From positions 1 to 21,166 of the forward strand of contig CAYQXO010000037.1 in NCBI GenBank assembly GCA_964421495.1: 21,166 nt of DNA, in the 5' to 3' direction. The position numbers and the translations under genes were made by a program. Position 1 is the first letter of the stretch. Each line of letters opens with the position of its first letter. This DNA is from CAJXOW01 sp964421495 (GTDB lineage: Bacteria; Bacteroidota; Rhodothermia; Balneolales; Balneolaceae). Shown in pieces: positions 1 to 7,074 of the stretch. The notes under the pieces are model-generated. The model was not told where the DNA came from. It did not search any database and worked only from the letters and a program-made list of their open reading frames with translations.

Positions 1-1030
1 AGATGCTGCCGATTTTGTTTGCCCAGTCGTGGGCGGTGTATCCCTCCTTGCCGAACAGGAGCACTTCTTCGTGCTCGGGCAATTTGTTCTCGCCAAGGAA
101 CACCATGATATTGTCCATGGTGACGATTCCCACGACGGGATAAGGCGTTTCCCGGATCATGACATCAAAGTGGTGAGATAAGTTCCGGGGCACGCCATCT
201 GCATATCCGACGGGGATGACGCCCAGATATCCGTCATACGGCGCCTGCCAGGTGGCGCGGTAGCTTACGGTCATATCTTTGCGGATGGGCTTTACCTGCG
301 ACAAAAACGATTTCCAGTCCATGATAGGCTGTAATCCTTCAATGGAGACGGGACCGGGATCGTATCCGTAGAGTCCGATTCCATATCGAATCATGTCGAG
401 GTGGGATTGCTCATAAAATGCCGCTCCGCCGGAATTTGCCATATGGGTCAACAAGTCGGATGAAAAATGAGAGCGGATATCCTGAAAGCGGCTTAATTGC
501 CGGAATACCTTTTCGGATTCCGGCTTATCGGCCGTTGCAAAGTGGGAGTAGATACCCTCGCAACGAAGTTTGGAATATTTATCTACTGCTTCCCGTACCC
601 GGCGGACCTGGTCGGGCAGGAATCCGTAGCGGCCCATGCCGGTGTCGAAATTGAGATGAAACCGGGTATCGGCCTGCAAACATTCGAAGTGCTTAAAACC
701 GCTTACGGTCGCGACCAGGTTGTATTTTCGGTACGCTGCGGCGCTCGATTCCGTCGGCGCTCCAAAAACCAGGATGGCGTTCTCGATACCGTCCTCCCGC
801 AGCTCGATGGCCTCATCTACATTGGCCACTGCAAACCACGCGACCCGGTCGGCCAGCCGGCGGGCTACCTCGACGGCACCGTGTCCATAGGCATTCGCCT
901 TTATAACCGCCATAGATTGTACGGAGGTGTCCACCGGAGCCCGGAGCACCTCGAGGTTGTGCAACAATCTGCTTGTGTGTATTTCAGCAATCGAATTCGG
1001 AAATTCCATCTGTTCAAAACTATCCGGCAT
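1..1030 (-). CDS. alr: Alanine racemase, C-terminus cut by window edge
   Basis: Converts L-alanine to D-alanine with PLP in the cytoplasm, supplying peptidoglycan synthesis. I translated it from the minus strand: 343 codons are visible, so only the last few tens of residues should be missing. The PLP-lysine motif VIKANAYGHG is at residues 42-51 (Lys44). HLNFDTGMGRYG lies at 125-136, and GYADG, which carries the catalytic tyrosine of the second half-site, sits near residue 300, followed by the substrate-side MDNIM. The position that is a carbamylated Lys in the Geobacillus enzyme is Asn127 here. The start at 1030 follows a purine-rich AAGAGATGAG stretch. It is divergent from sppA across 164 bp. 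The antisense reading frame at 497-1147 is a shadow of this gene. Confidence 0.95.
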   Translation of the reverse strand, partial: MPDSFEQMEFPNSIAEIHTSRLLHNLEVLRAPVDTSVQSMAVIKANAYGHGAVEVARRLADRVAWFAVANVDEAIELREDGIENAILVFGAPTESSAAAYRKYNLVATVSGFKHFECLQADTRFHLNFDTGMGRYGFLPDQVRRVREAVDKYSKLRCEGIYSHFATADKPESEKVFRQLSRFQDIRSHFSSDLLTHMANSGGAAFYEQSHLDMIRYGIGLYGYDPGPVSIEGLQPIMDWKSFLSQVKPIRKDMTVSYRATWQAPYDGYLGVIPVGYADGVPRNLSHHFDVMIRETPYPVVGIVTMDNIMVFLGENKLPEHEEVLLFGKEGYTAHDWANKIGSI

Positions 1031-1194
1031 AATCTCATCTCTTACCTGATTATTCGCAAGAACGCATCGGCGTTTGGCAAAAAATTATCGTTCGCTTATC
1101 ATCTAGTTATGCTATCAATTTTTACCTATATTTTCCATGAAGCATAAAAACTACACGGATTCAGTGGGCAATAAAAAAATATTTTCTAATTCCT
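1031..1194. other. Divergent alr/sppA intergenic region
   Basis: This AT-rich 164-bp spacer must hold the promoters of both alr and sppA. On the + strand a TATATTTT octamer resembles the Bacteroidota -7 element TAnnTTTG, but no TTG lies at the right distance upstream, so I do not call a promoter. sppA has no Shine-Dalgarno sequence; its leader is A/T-rich, which is common in this group. Confidence 0.4.
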
Positions 1195-2979
1195 ATGAAA
1201 TTTCTTAAAACCTTTTTCGCTTCCATCCTCGGAACGTTATCCGCCTTTTTACTTCTGGGGTTAATCGGATTCCTCATACTAATGAGCAGTTCGGGAGAAC
1301 CGGAACCGTTCATACGCGACAACACGGTCCTGAAAATGGAGCTGGACGGTCAGATCCCCACCCGAAGCAACCAGAATCCGTTCGACGAGCTGTTCAACCC
1401 CCAAAAAGCAAACCAGCTCTCCCTTGACCTGCTGAAGAAGAACTTGGAGAAAGCTGCCGCAGACGACAAAATAGCGGGAGTCTGGCTCAACATCGAATTC
1501 ATCAGCGCCTCATGGGCCACCCTCCAGGAAGCCCGAAATGCCCTGCAAACCTTCCGGGACTCGACCGACAAGTTCCTCTATGCCTCCACCGGCGATATGG
1601 GATATAACGAAAAAGGATACTACCTGGCCACGACGGCCGACTCGATTTATTCGCCTCCCTCCAGCCTCTTTGAATTCGACGGATTTTTCCTGCAGTCTTC
1701 CTTTTACAAGGGACTGTTCGACAAACTCGGCATCGAGGTCAACGTTTTTCGCAAAGGAAAATACAAGTCGGCCGTTGAACCTTATGTTCGTACGGAGCAC
1801 TCCGAGGAAAGCCGCTATCAGCTTCAGCAAATCATAGACCAGGTCAGCGGTGAATACATCTCCAAGACCAGCGAGGCCAGCGGTCTGTCCGTCGATACCC
1901 TTAATCGCATGCTCAACGACCAACCGCATTTCGACGCCTCGTATGCTCACGAGCACGGGTTGATTCACCAGTTGCGATATCCCTCCGAGGTGGATACGCT
2001 CATCAAAAAGCGCATGAACCTGGGCGAGGACGAAGAATTCCACACGGTGAACAGTAAACGCTACGGCAAGGTAAGCGCCGGCACGGCGGGCTTGTCAACC
2101 CCCTCCGGTGAAGACAAGATCGCCCTGCTCTACAGTTCCGGCGTTATCGTGCCGCAGGCCCCGGGTTCCAGTCCCCTTGACCAGCAACAGTTTATTACCG
2201 CCGGCACCTTCCGCGAGCAACTGGAGGATATCAAGGAACAAGACGATGTCCGCGCCCTGGTCGTCCGAATCAACAGTCCCGGCGGATCGGGCAGTACCTC
2301 GGACCTGATCTGGAAAATGCTGCGCAACACTGCCGAAGAGATGCCGGTTATCGCCTCGATGGGGCCCGTCGCCGCTTCGGGAGGGTATTATATTGCCATG
2401 GCCGCCGACTCCATCGTAGCCCAGCCCACCACCATCACCGGATCCATCGGAGTATTTACGACGAAATTCAATACCAAATCCCTCTTTAATGACAAGCTCG
2501 GCATCACGTTCGACCGTATTAAATCACACGACCACGCCGATTGGTTCGATTCCAATACAACGATGAGCGAAGATGAAGAACGGGCCATGCAACATTTTAC
2601 GGATCAATTTTACGATCAATTCATTGACCGGGTAGCCGAAAGCCGCGGCCTTTCGAAAGACGAAGTACACGAGGATGCCCAGGGACGCGTATGGACGGGT
2701 GCCGATGCGAAAGAGGAAAAGCTGGTCGACGTACTCGGGGGATTGGACAGGGCCATCTCCATCGCCTCCGAGAAAGCGGGAGTCGCCGACTACTCCGTCG
2801 TTACCTATCCCGAACAGAAAAAGCTGATAGACATGCTTATGCAGTCGGCCGAGTCAAAAGCGAAATCCTGGTTGGGCGCCCTATGGAATACCGGGCCTTC
2901 CGAATCCCTCAAGCGTGCGTTGAGGTACAAAAAAGGCGATCCGCTCACCATCATGCCCTATAAAATAACGATAGAGTAG
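1195..2979 (+). CDS. sppA: Signal peptide peptidase SppA, 67K (double-domain) type
   Basis: Membrane-bound serine protease that degrades cleaved signal peptides and other membrane-embedded peptides. The 594-residue length fits the long two-domain form. Residues 6-30 form one N-terminal transmembrane helix. The first S49 domain carries GKYKSAVEPY (188-197), with the general-base lysine at Lys191. The second carries RINSPGGSGS (358-367) and the nucleophile motif PVAASGGYY (391-399), Ser395, followed by TITGSIGV. This split of the Ser/Lys dyad between tandem domains is known from E. coli SppA. No Shine-Dalgarno site precedes the ATG. The stop codon lies 4 nt before the MBL gene, so the two are probably co-transcribed and translationally coupled. 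Confidence 0.96.
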   Translation: MKFLKTFFASILGTLSAFLLLGLIGFLILMSSSGEPEPFIRDNTVLKMELDGQIPTRSNQNPFDELFNPQKANQLSLDLLKKNLEKAAADDKIAGVWLNIEFISASWATLQEARNALQTFRDSTDKFLYASTGDMGYNEKGYYLATTADSIYSPPSSLFEFDGFFLQSSFYKGLFDKLGIEVNVFRKGKYKSAVEPYVRTEHSEESRYQLQQIIDQVSGEYISKTSEASGLSVDTLNRMLNDQPHFDASYAHEHGLIHQLRYPSEVDTLIKKRMNLGEDEEFHTVNSKRYGKVSAGTAGLSTPSGEDKIALLYSSGVIVPQAPGSSPLDQQQFITAGTFREQLEDIKEQDDVRALVVRINSPGGSGSTSDLIWKMLRNTAEEMPVIASMGPVAASGGYYIAMAADSIVAQPTTITGSIGVFTTKFNTKSLFNDKLGITFDRIKSHDHADWFDSNTTMSEDEERAMQHFTDQFYDQFIDRVAESRGLSKDEVHEDAQGRVWTGADAKEEKLVDVLGGLDRAISIASEKAGVADYSVVTYPEQKKLIDMLMQSAESKAKSWLGALWNTGPSESLKRALRYKKGDPLTIMPYKITIE

Positions 2980-2983
2980 CCCT

Positions 2984-3847
2984 ATGAACATTGGCCGTTT
3001 CTTAATAGAACATCTGAGCGAAGGTAAGTTCAAGGTATATCCCGACGGATCATTTCAAAAAATAAAATCTCAAAAACCCGGCGATTCGATCAGCAACACC
3101 CTGTCGGACGTACGGACCTACGCCACCACTATCGGTATCGATCCGGTCCTGGTGCGCGATCACAATCGATGCATCCTGCTGGACACGGGATTGGGATGGG
3201 GACTTGACCACAAGAGTCCCTACCGGCGGGTTTCCAATGTGATCAGCAACCTGGCTATTTTCGATGTGGATCCCGGCGATATCACCGACGTCATTCTCTC
3301 TCATCTGCATTATGACCATGCGGCCGGCAGCACCTACACCAACGAACAGTCGAAAACCGTCGCCACCCTGCCCAATGCCACCTATCACGTACAAAAAAGA
3401 GAATGGGAGCACGCATTGTCCCGGCTCAACCGGGATAAGTCGGTTGCCGGCGCCGGGTATCAGCTCGACGAACTCTACCGGCTGGCCGGCGAAGATCGGC
3501 TTCACTTCATTGAAAAGGATTACAAGCGGATCCTGCCCGGCATCGAAATAATATGGACCGGGGGTCACACGCCCGGTCACCAGGTCGTCCGGATATCCAG
3601 CGAACAGGAGACGGGCTATTACCTGGGCGATTTGGTCCCCTCCGACCGCCAGCTAAACCACTATGCAATGAAGAAAGCCGACCTGTACCCCGGACAATCC
3701 AAGCAGATGAAAAAAGTCATCCTCCGGCAGGCGCTGGAGGAAGATGCCTATCTACTCTTCTATCACTCGCTCTACACCAAACACGGCAAGCTCACCAAAG
3801 ACGATAACAGAAAATATACGCTGGAACAGGTAGAGGCGAAGAAATAA
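2984..3847 (+). CDS. Metallo-beta-lactamase-fold hydrolase
   Basis: Predicted dinuclear-zinc hydrolase of 287 residues with no signal peptide, so probably cytoplasmic. The metal-binding signature SHLHYDHAAG is at 106-115 (His107, His109, Asp111, His112). GGHTPGH (193-199) supplies the next histidine, YLGDLVPS (213-220) the bridging aspartate Asp216, and FYHSLY (259-264) the last histidine. This motif set and length suit the AHL-lactonase / methyl-parathion-hydrolase-like branch of the superfamily, but the substrate cannot be read from sequence. It lies 4 nt after sppA, so the pair forms an operon. Its stop codon is part of the stem of a hairpin at 3846-3864. The start ATG is the first after the sppA stop and lacks a strong ribosome-binding site. 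Confidence 0.9.
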   Translation: MNIGRFLIEHLSEGKFKVYPDGSFQKIKSQKPGDSISNTLSDVRTYATTIGIDPVLVRDHNRCILLDTGLGWGLDHKSPYRRVSNVISNLAIFDVDPGDITDVILSHLHYDHAAGSTYTNEQSKTVATLPNATYHVQKREWEHALSRLNRDKSVAGAGYQLDELYRLAGEDRLHFIEKDYKRILPGIEIIWTGGHTPGHQVVRISSEQETGYYLGDLVPSDRQLNHYAMKKADLYPGQSKQMKKVILRQALEEDAYLLFYHSLYTKHGKLTKDDNRKYTLEQVEAKK

Positions 3848-3864
3848 GCTCGCGAAGCGAGCTT
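3846..3864. terminator. Perfect hairpin at the MBL stop codon
   Basis: AAGCTCGC-GAA-GCGAGCTT is a perfect 8-bp stem with a 3-nt loop. It starts inside the TAA stop of the MBL gene. No long T-tract follows, so it is not a canonical intrinsic terminator; it may stabilise the 3' end, act with Rho, or be one end of a repeated palindromic element. Confidence 0.6.
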
Positions 3865-3991
3865 GTCGGAAGGCTATTCCAGCAAGTTACTTCGTAGTGT
3901 ATATACACAACAGGGTTACCAGTCGGAATAACCTTCCGTCTTCCGGCTTCCGCCTTCCGACCTCCGACAGGGCGAACGAAGTGAGCCCTAA
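3848..3991. repeat. Nested inverted-repeat spacer between convergent genes
   Basis: This 144-bp spacer is unusually structured. It begins with the hairpin at 3846-3864. CGGAAGGCTATTCC (3867-3880) then pairs 13/14 with GGAATAACCTTCCG (3925-3938). GTGTATATACAC (3897-3908) is a perfect palindrome between these arms. Five heptads of consensus CTTCCGN follow at 3933-3967, and a GGGC...GCCC hairpin with an ACGAAGT-like loop (about 3969-3989) abuts the rho stop. TGTCGGA occurs inward of the left hairpin and, inverted, inward of the right one. The layout resembles a REP/BIME-like or MITE-like palindromic element serving as a two-way transcription end; that role is inference. Confidence 0.65.
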
Positions 3992-5557
3992 TCACTGATT
4001 CATCGATCGGAGAAACTCCATGTTGTCACTGGTTCCGCGGATTTTATCCAGCAGGAATTCCATCGCTTCCTGCGGATTCATGCGGTTCAGATAGCGGCGA
4101 AGCAGTACCACTTTTTGATGTTCTTCTTCCGGCACGATCAACTCTTCGCGGCGGGTTCCCGTCTTGAACAGGTCAATGGCCGGGAAGATCCGACGGTCGG
4201 AAAGCTTACGTTCAAGCTGGATTTCCATGTTACCGGTCCCCTTGAACTCCTCAAAAATCACGTCGTCCATGCGGGACCCCGTCTCAACGAGGGCGGTCGC
4301 GAGAATGGTCAGGCTACCGCCGTGCTCGATATTCCGGGCCGAGCTAAATAGTTGACGCGGAGCCTTGAGCGCTTCGGAATCGACACCGCCCGACATGGTA
4401 CGACCCGTGTTCGAGGTGCAAATATTATAGGCGCGTGCAAGCCGGGTGATCGAGTCCATCAACAACAAAACGTCATGCCCGCCTTCAACCAGTCTCTTGG
4501 CTTTTTCGAAAACGATTTCGGACAGTCCGATATGGTTCTCCGGCCGTTCATCGAACGTGGAAGCAACCACTTCGGCATCCTCCACGTTACGCTCCATCTC
4601 GGTAACCTCTTCCGGTCGCTCGTCAATCAGCAAAATGATAATCTTGCTTTCCGGATTGTTATCCGAAACGGCATTGGCGATGTTTCGAAGAATCGTTGTC
4701 TTACCGGTTTTCGGCTGGGCCACGATCAACCCGCGCTGTCCTTTCCCCATCGGGGCAAACAGATCGATGATGCGGGTCGTGTATTCGCCCCGCTTGTGCT
4801 CGAGTTTATAGCGCTTATCGGGATAAATGGGAAGAAGATCCTCAAAATCCTCCCGATTATCCATATCGTGCGGTATTTGTCCATTAACCCCGTCAACTCG
4901 CAGCAAGGCAAAGTAGCGCTCGCCCGACTTCGGGGGACGTATAATGCCGACCACGCAATCTCCCTGCTTCAGGCGAAATCGTTTTATTTGAGAGGGAGAA
5001 ACATAGATGTCGTCGGGACTCGCCTTGTAGTTATAATTCACCGATCGCAGAAATCCATATCCATCGGGCAGAATCTCCAGGGTTCCCTCGTTGATCAGAT
5101 ACCCCGTCAGGTTTTCGCGGACCTCCCGAATGCGCTCATCCAGCGTGGAAGCATCGGATTCCGGCAGCACATCGTGGACGCTGTTTTTCTTCTTGTTCCT
5201 GTTATTCTTGTTGCGACTGGACTTTTGGTTCCTCTGCTGCCGCTTTTTATCCCGGTCGTTGGAACGCTTTTTCTTATAGGGCTGGGTATGAGGTTTGGGA
5301 TCTTCGTTCGACTGACCCTCTTCTTTCTGCCCCTCATTCTGTTTGTCTTCCCGTTTATCGTCCTTTTGCCCGTCTTCCTCTTGCCCCGATCCCGAGTTGG
5401 CATGTTCCCGAATACGGTCAATCAAGGTTTGCTTGCGCAGACCTGTAACGGGCTTTAACCCCATTTTGCGAGCTAATTGTTGAAGCTCTTTTACGGTATT
5501 TTGATGTAGTGAGTCGAGTTCTTCTTGAGTCAACTCATCGGTGTGGATATCCGACAT
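3992..5557 (-). CDS. rho: Transcription termination factor Rho with extended N-terminus
   Basis: Hexameric RNA-dependent ATPase/helicase that ends transcription. The protein has 521 residues against about 419 in E. coli. Residues 17-50 form the Rho N-terminal SAP-like helical domain. Residues 51-130 are a low-complexity insert, acidic then strongly basic and Asn/Gln-rich. Residues 150-225 are the cold-shock-like RNA-binding domain (ILPDGYGFLRS). Walker A is AQPKTGKT (280-287) and Walker B is IILLIDE (307-313). The Q-loop/R-loop region runs through GGVDSEALKAPRQLFSSAR (390-408) and EEFKGTGNMEI (436-446). The core is fully conserved. A similar insert is known in Rho of Bacteroidota and high-GC Gram-positives, where it adds RNA affinity or promotes condensates. 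The gene is monocistronic or follows folC after 189 bp. A large antisense frame at 4352-5458 is a shadow. Confidence 0.98.
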   Translation of the reverse strand: MSDIHTDELTQEELDSLHQNTVKELQQLARKMGLKPVTGLRKQTLIDRIREHANSGSGQEEDGQKDDKREDKQNEGQKEEGQSNEDPKPHTQPYKKKRSNDRDKKRQQRNQKSSRNKNNRNKKKNSVHDVLPESDASTLDERIREVRENLTGYLINEGTLEILPDGYGFLRSVNYNYKASPDDIYVSPSQIKRFRLKQGDCVVGIIRPPKSGERYFALLRVDGVNGQIPHDMDNREDFEDLLPIYPDKRYKLEHKRGEYTTRIIDLFAPMGKGQRGLIVAQPKTGKTTILRNIANAVSDNNPESKIIILLIDERPEEVTEMERNVEDAEVVASTFDERPENHIGLSEIVFEKAKRLVEGGHDVLLLMDSITRLARAYNICTSNTGRTMSGGVDSEALKAPRQLFSSARNIEHGGSLTILATALVETGSRMDDVIFEEFKGTGNMEIQLERKLSDRRIFPAIDLFKTGTRREELIVPEEEHQKVVLLRRYLNRMNPQEAMEFLLDKIRGTSDNMEFLRSMNQ

Positions 5558-5746
5558 AATACGATAGGTATAATCTTTTCAATTAGGTATGAAAATTCAG
5601 TATGAAAGTACAGCTTTGCAAATCATTCAAATTGGTAATAAATGTGAGAGCAGGAATCAGAATTCGGATGATCTCTCGATCCATGGTTGATGGGTCACCC
5701 GCGTAATGATACTCGGAAAACTAAAAAGAAGAGGAATAATTGAAAC
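5558..5746. other. rho-folC intergenic region
   Basis: This is 189 bp of AT-rich sequence between two minus-strand genes. It is long enough for a rho promoter and leader, as expected for an autoregulated rho gene. I found no convincing -33/-7 pair, no intrinsic terminator for folC and no small ORF. Confidence 0.4.
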
Positions 5747-7021
5747 TTAATACAACGTGTCGATCCACTTTTTAACTGTCTCGTAATAGTAGAGACTTCC
5801 CGTGAATATGACAAATTCGGATTCCAGTTGTTTCAAGGTATCTGCAGGATACTCCAAATCCGCCGGGAAAGAAAGTAGGCTGTCCATATACTTATTAACC
5901 TCTTCAAAAGTGGCCGCCCTTTTAATATCTAGTGAATAATAATACTTTTTTTTGAATTCCGAAAACGTATTTAACAGCGGGGGATCAATTTTGTCCCTCA
6001 TCAGCGCAAATACCACGATCCACCGGTCAAGCGGGCGATATTGGCTCAGAGTACCGGTTAACGCCCGCAGGGCTTCAAAATTATGCGCTCCGTCAAAATA
6101 CCAGTTCAACCGGGGATGCAGGCGTTCAAAACAGCCCGTACGGGGGAAACGTTCCGCCACCCGGCGAATTCCGTCTGCAAAGGCCTCTTCCGACCATGGG
6201 TACCTTTCCTGCAACAGCCGGCATACTTGCCGTACGATACCGATATTACCGGCATTGACCGGCGCTGCGTATCCTGACTTGAAGGAAAGAGGGGTTCCTT
6301 CTTCGACAAGCTCAAACCTGCCGTCCCTGAATCGCGGTTGCAGGTCGGCCGCCGCATGCAGGGGACTTTCCCGCCTCCCGGCAATCTCTTTCACCACTTT
6401 TTTTGCTTCCGGCCCCAGTTTTCCCACCACCACGGGGATTTCGGGCTTGATGACCCCCCCTTTTTCCCGGGCAATTTCCTCTATCGTGGCACCCAGCAAT
6501 TGCTGATGATCTCTGCTGATGCTGGTGATGACCGAAAGCAGCGGATATACGATGTTGGTAGCGTCCCACCGGCCTCCGAGCCCCGTCTCTACCGCCACCA
6601 GGTCCACGTCCCGCCGGTGAAACCACCAAAAACCCAGGGCCGTGCAAATTTCAAAATAGGTGAGTTGATGCCGCTCCAGCAACGTTTGAAACCGGTTAAA
6701 AAACTTGACGACGTCCTGTTCGGGAATCCACTGCCCGTTAATGGTAAACCGCTCCCGGAAATCCTGTAAATGGGGCGATATAAACATACCGCACCGGTAT
6801 CCCGCCGATTGATACACCGAGCTCAAAAATCGACACGTAGTCCCCTTCCCGTTGGTGCCGGCCACATGAATCACGTCAAGTTCCTCCTGGGGATCCCCGA
6901 TCGCCCGACAAAACCGTCGCATCGGCTCCAGTCCCAGCCGCGCCCCCTCCGGTCCCGACTCCTTGAAGGTCGGAATGGCATTCAAATACTGTTCAGCATC
7001 GGCTAACTGCTTAAATCGCAT
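5747..7021 (-). CDS. folC: Folylpolyglutamate synthase / dihydrofolate synthase
   Basis: Cytoplasmic Mur-ligase-family enzyme that adds L-glutamate to dihydropteroate and extends folate polyglutamate tails, using ATP. The length of 424 residues is typical. The P-loop AGTNGKGTT lies at 54-62, followed by the folate-loop motif FISPHLQDFRERF (80-92). VETGLGGRWDATN (144-156) provides the Mg-binding glutamate, SRDHQQLLGATIEEIAREKGGVIK (169-192) the conserved His172 and the probably carbamylated Lys187, and FDGAHN (309-314) the C-terminal-domain signature. Whether it has both synthase activities cannot be decided from sequence; most bacterial single-copy FolC do. It diverges from pyrD across 53 bp. 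Confidence 0.95.
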   Translation of the reverse strand: MRFKQLADAEQYLNAIPTFKESGPEGARLGLEPMRRFCRAIGDPQEELDVIHVAGTNGKGTTCRFLSSVYQSAGYRCGMFISPHLQDFRERFTINGQWIPEQDVVKFFNRFQTLLERHQLTYFEICTALGFWWFHRRDVDLVAVETGLGGRWDATNIVYPLLSVITSISRDHQQLLGATIEEIAREKGGVIKPEIPVVVGKLGPEAKKVVKEIAGRRESPLHAAADLQPRFRDGRFELVEEGTPLSFKSGYAAPVNAGNIGIVRQVCRLLQERYPWSEEAFADGIRRVAERFPRTGCFERLHPRLNWYFDGAHNFEALRALTGTLSQYRPLDRWIVVFALMRDKIDPPLLNTFSEFKKKYYYSLDIKRAATFEEVNKYMDSLLSFPADLEYPADTLKQLESEFVIFTGSLYYYETVKKWIDTLY

Positions 7022-7037
7022 ATAGAAACATTTGTTT

Positions 7038-7058
7038 GTAATATTGGATTAATATTAC
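7038..7058. promoter_or_regulatory. Perfect inverted repeat in folC/pyrD divergent spacer
   Basis: GTAATATT-GGATT-AATATTAC is an exact 8-bp inverted repeat with a 5-nt centre. It sits mid-way in the only 53 bp available for both divergent promoters. Its symmetry and position suit an operator for a dimeric regulator shared by folate and pyrimidine genes. It lacks GC pairs and a T-tract, so it is unlikely to be a terminator. No regulator can be named. Confidence 0.45.
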
Positions 7059-7074
7059 TTTATATTCCAGATCT

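Noticed and set aside
497..1147. 216-aa open frame on the + strand
   Set aside because: Antisense to alanine racemase, which runs off the left edge and is the real gene.
3933..3967. Short tandem repeats considered as a CRISPR-like array
   Set aside because: The units are 7 nt with no spacers and no cas genes are present.
4352..5458. 368-aa open frame on the + strand
   Set aside because: It lies wholly antisense to rho, whose motifs are complete. Its hydrophobic tail is the reverse reading of the Lys/Asn-rich insert.
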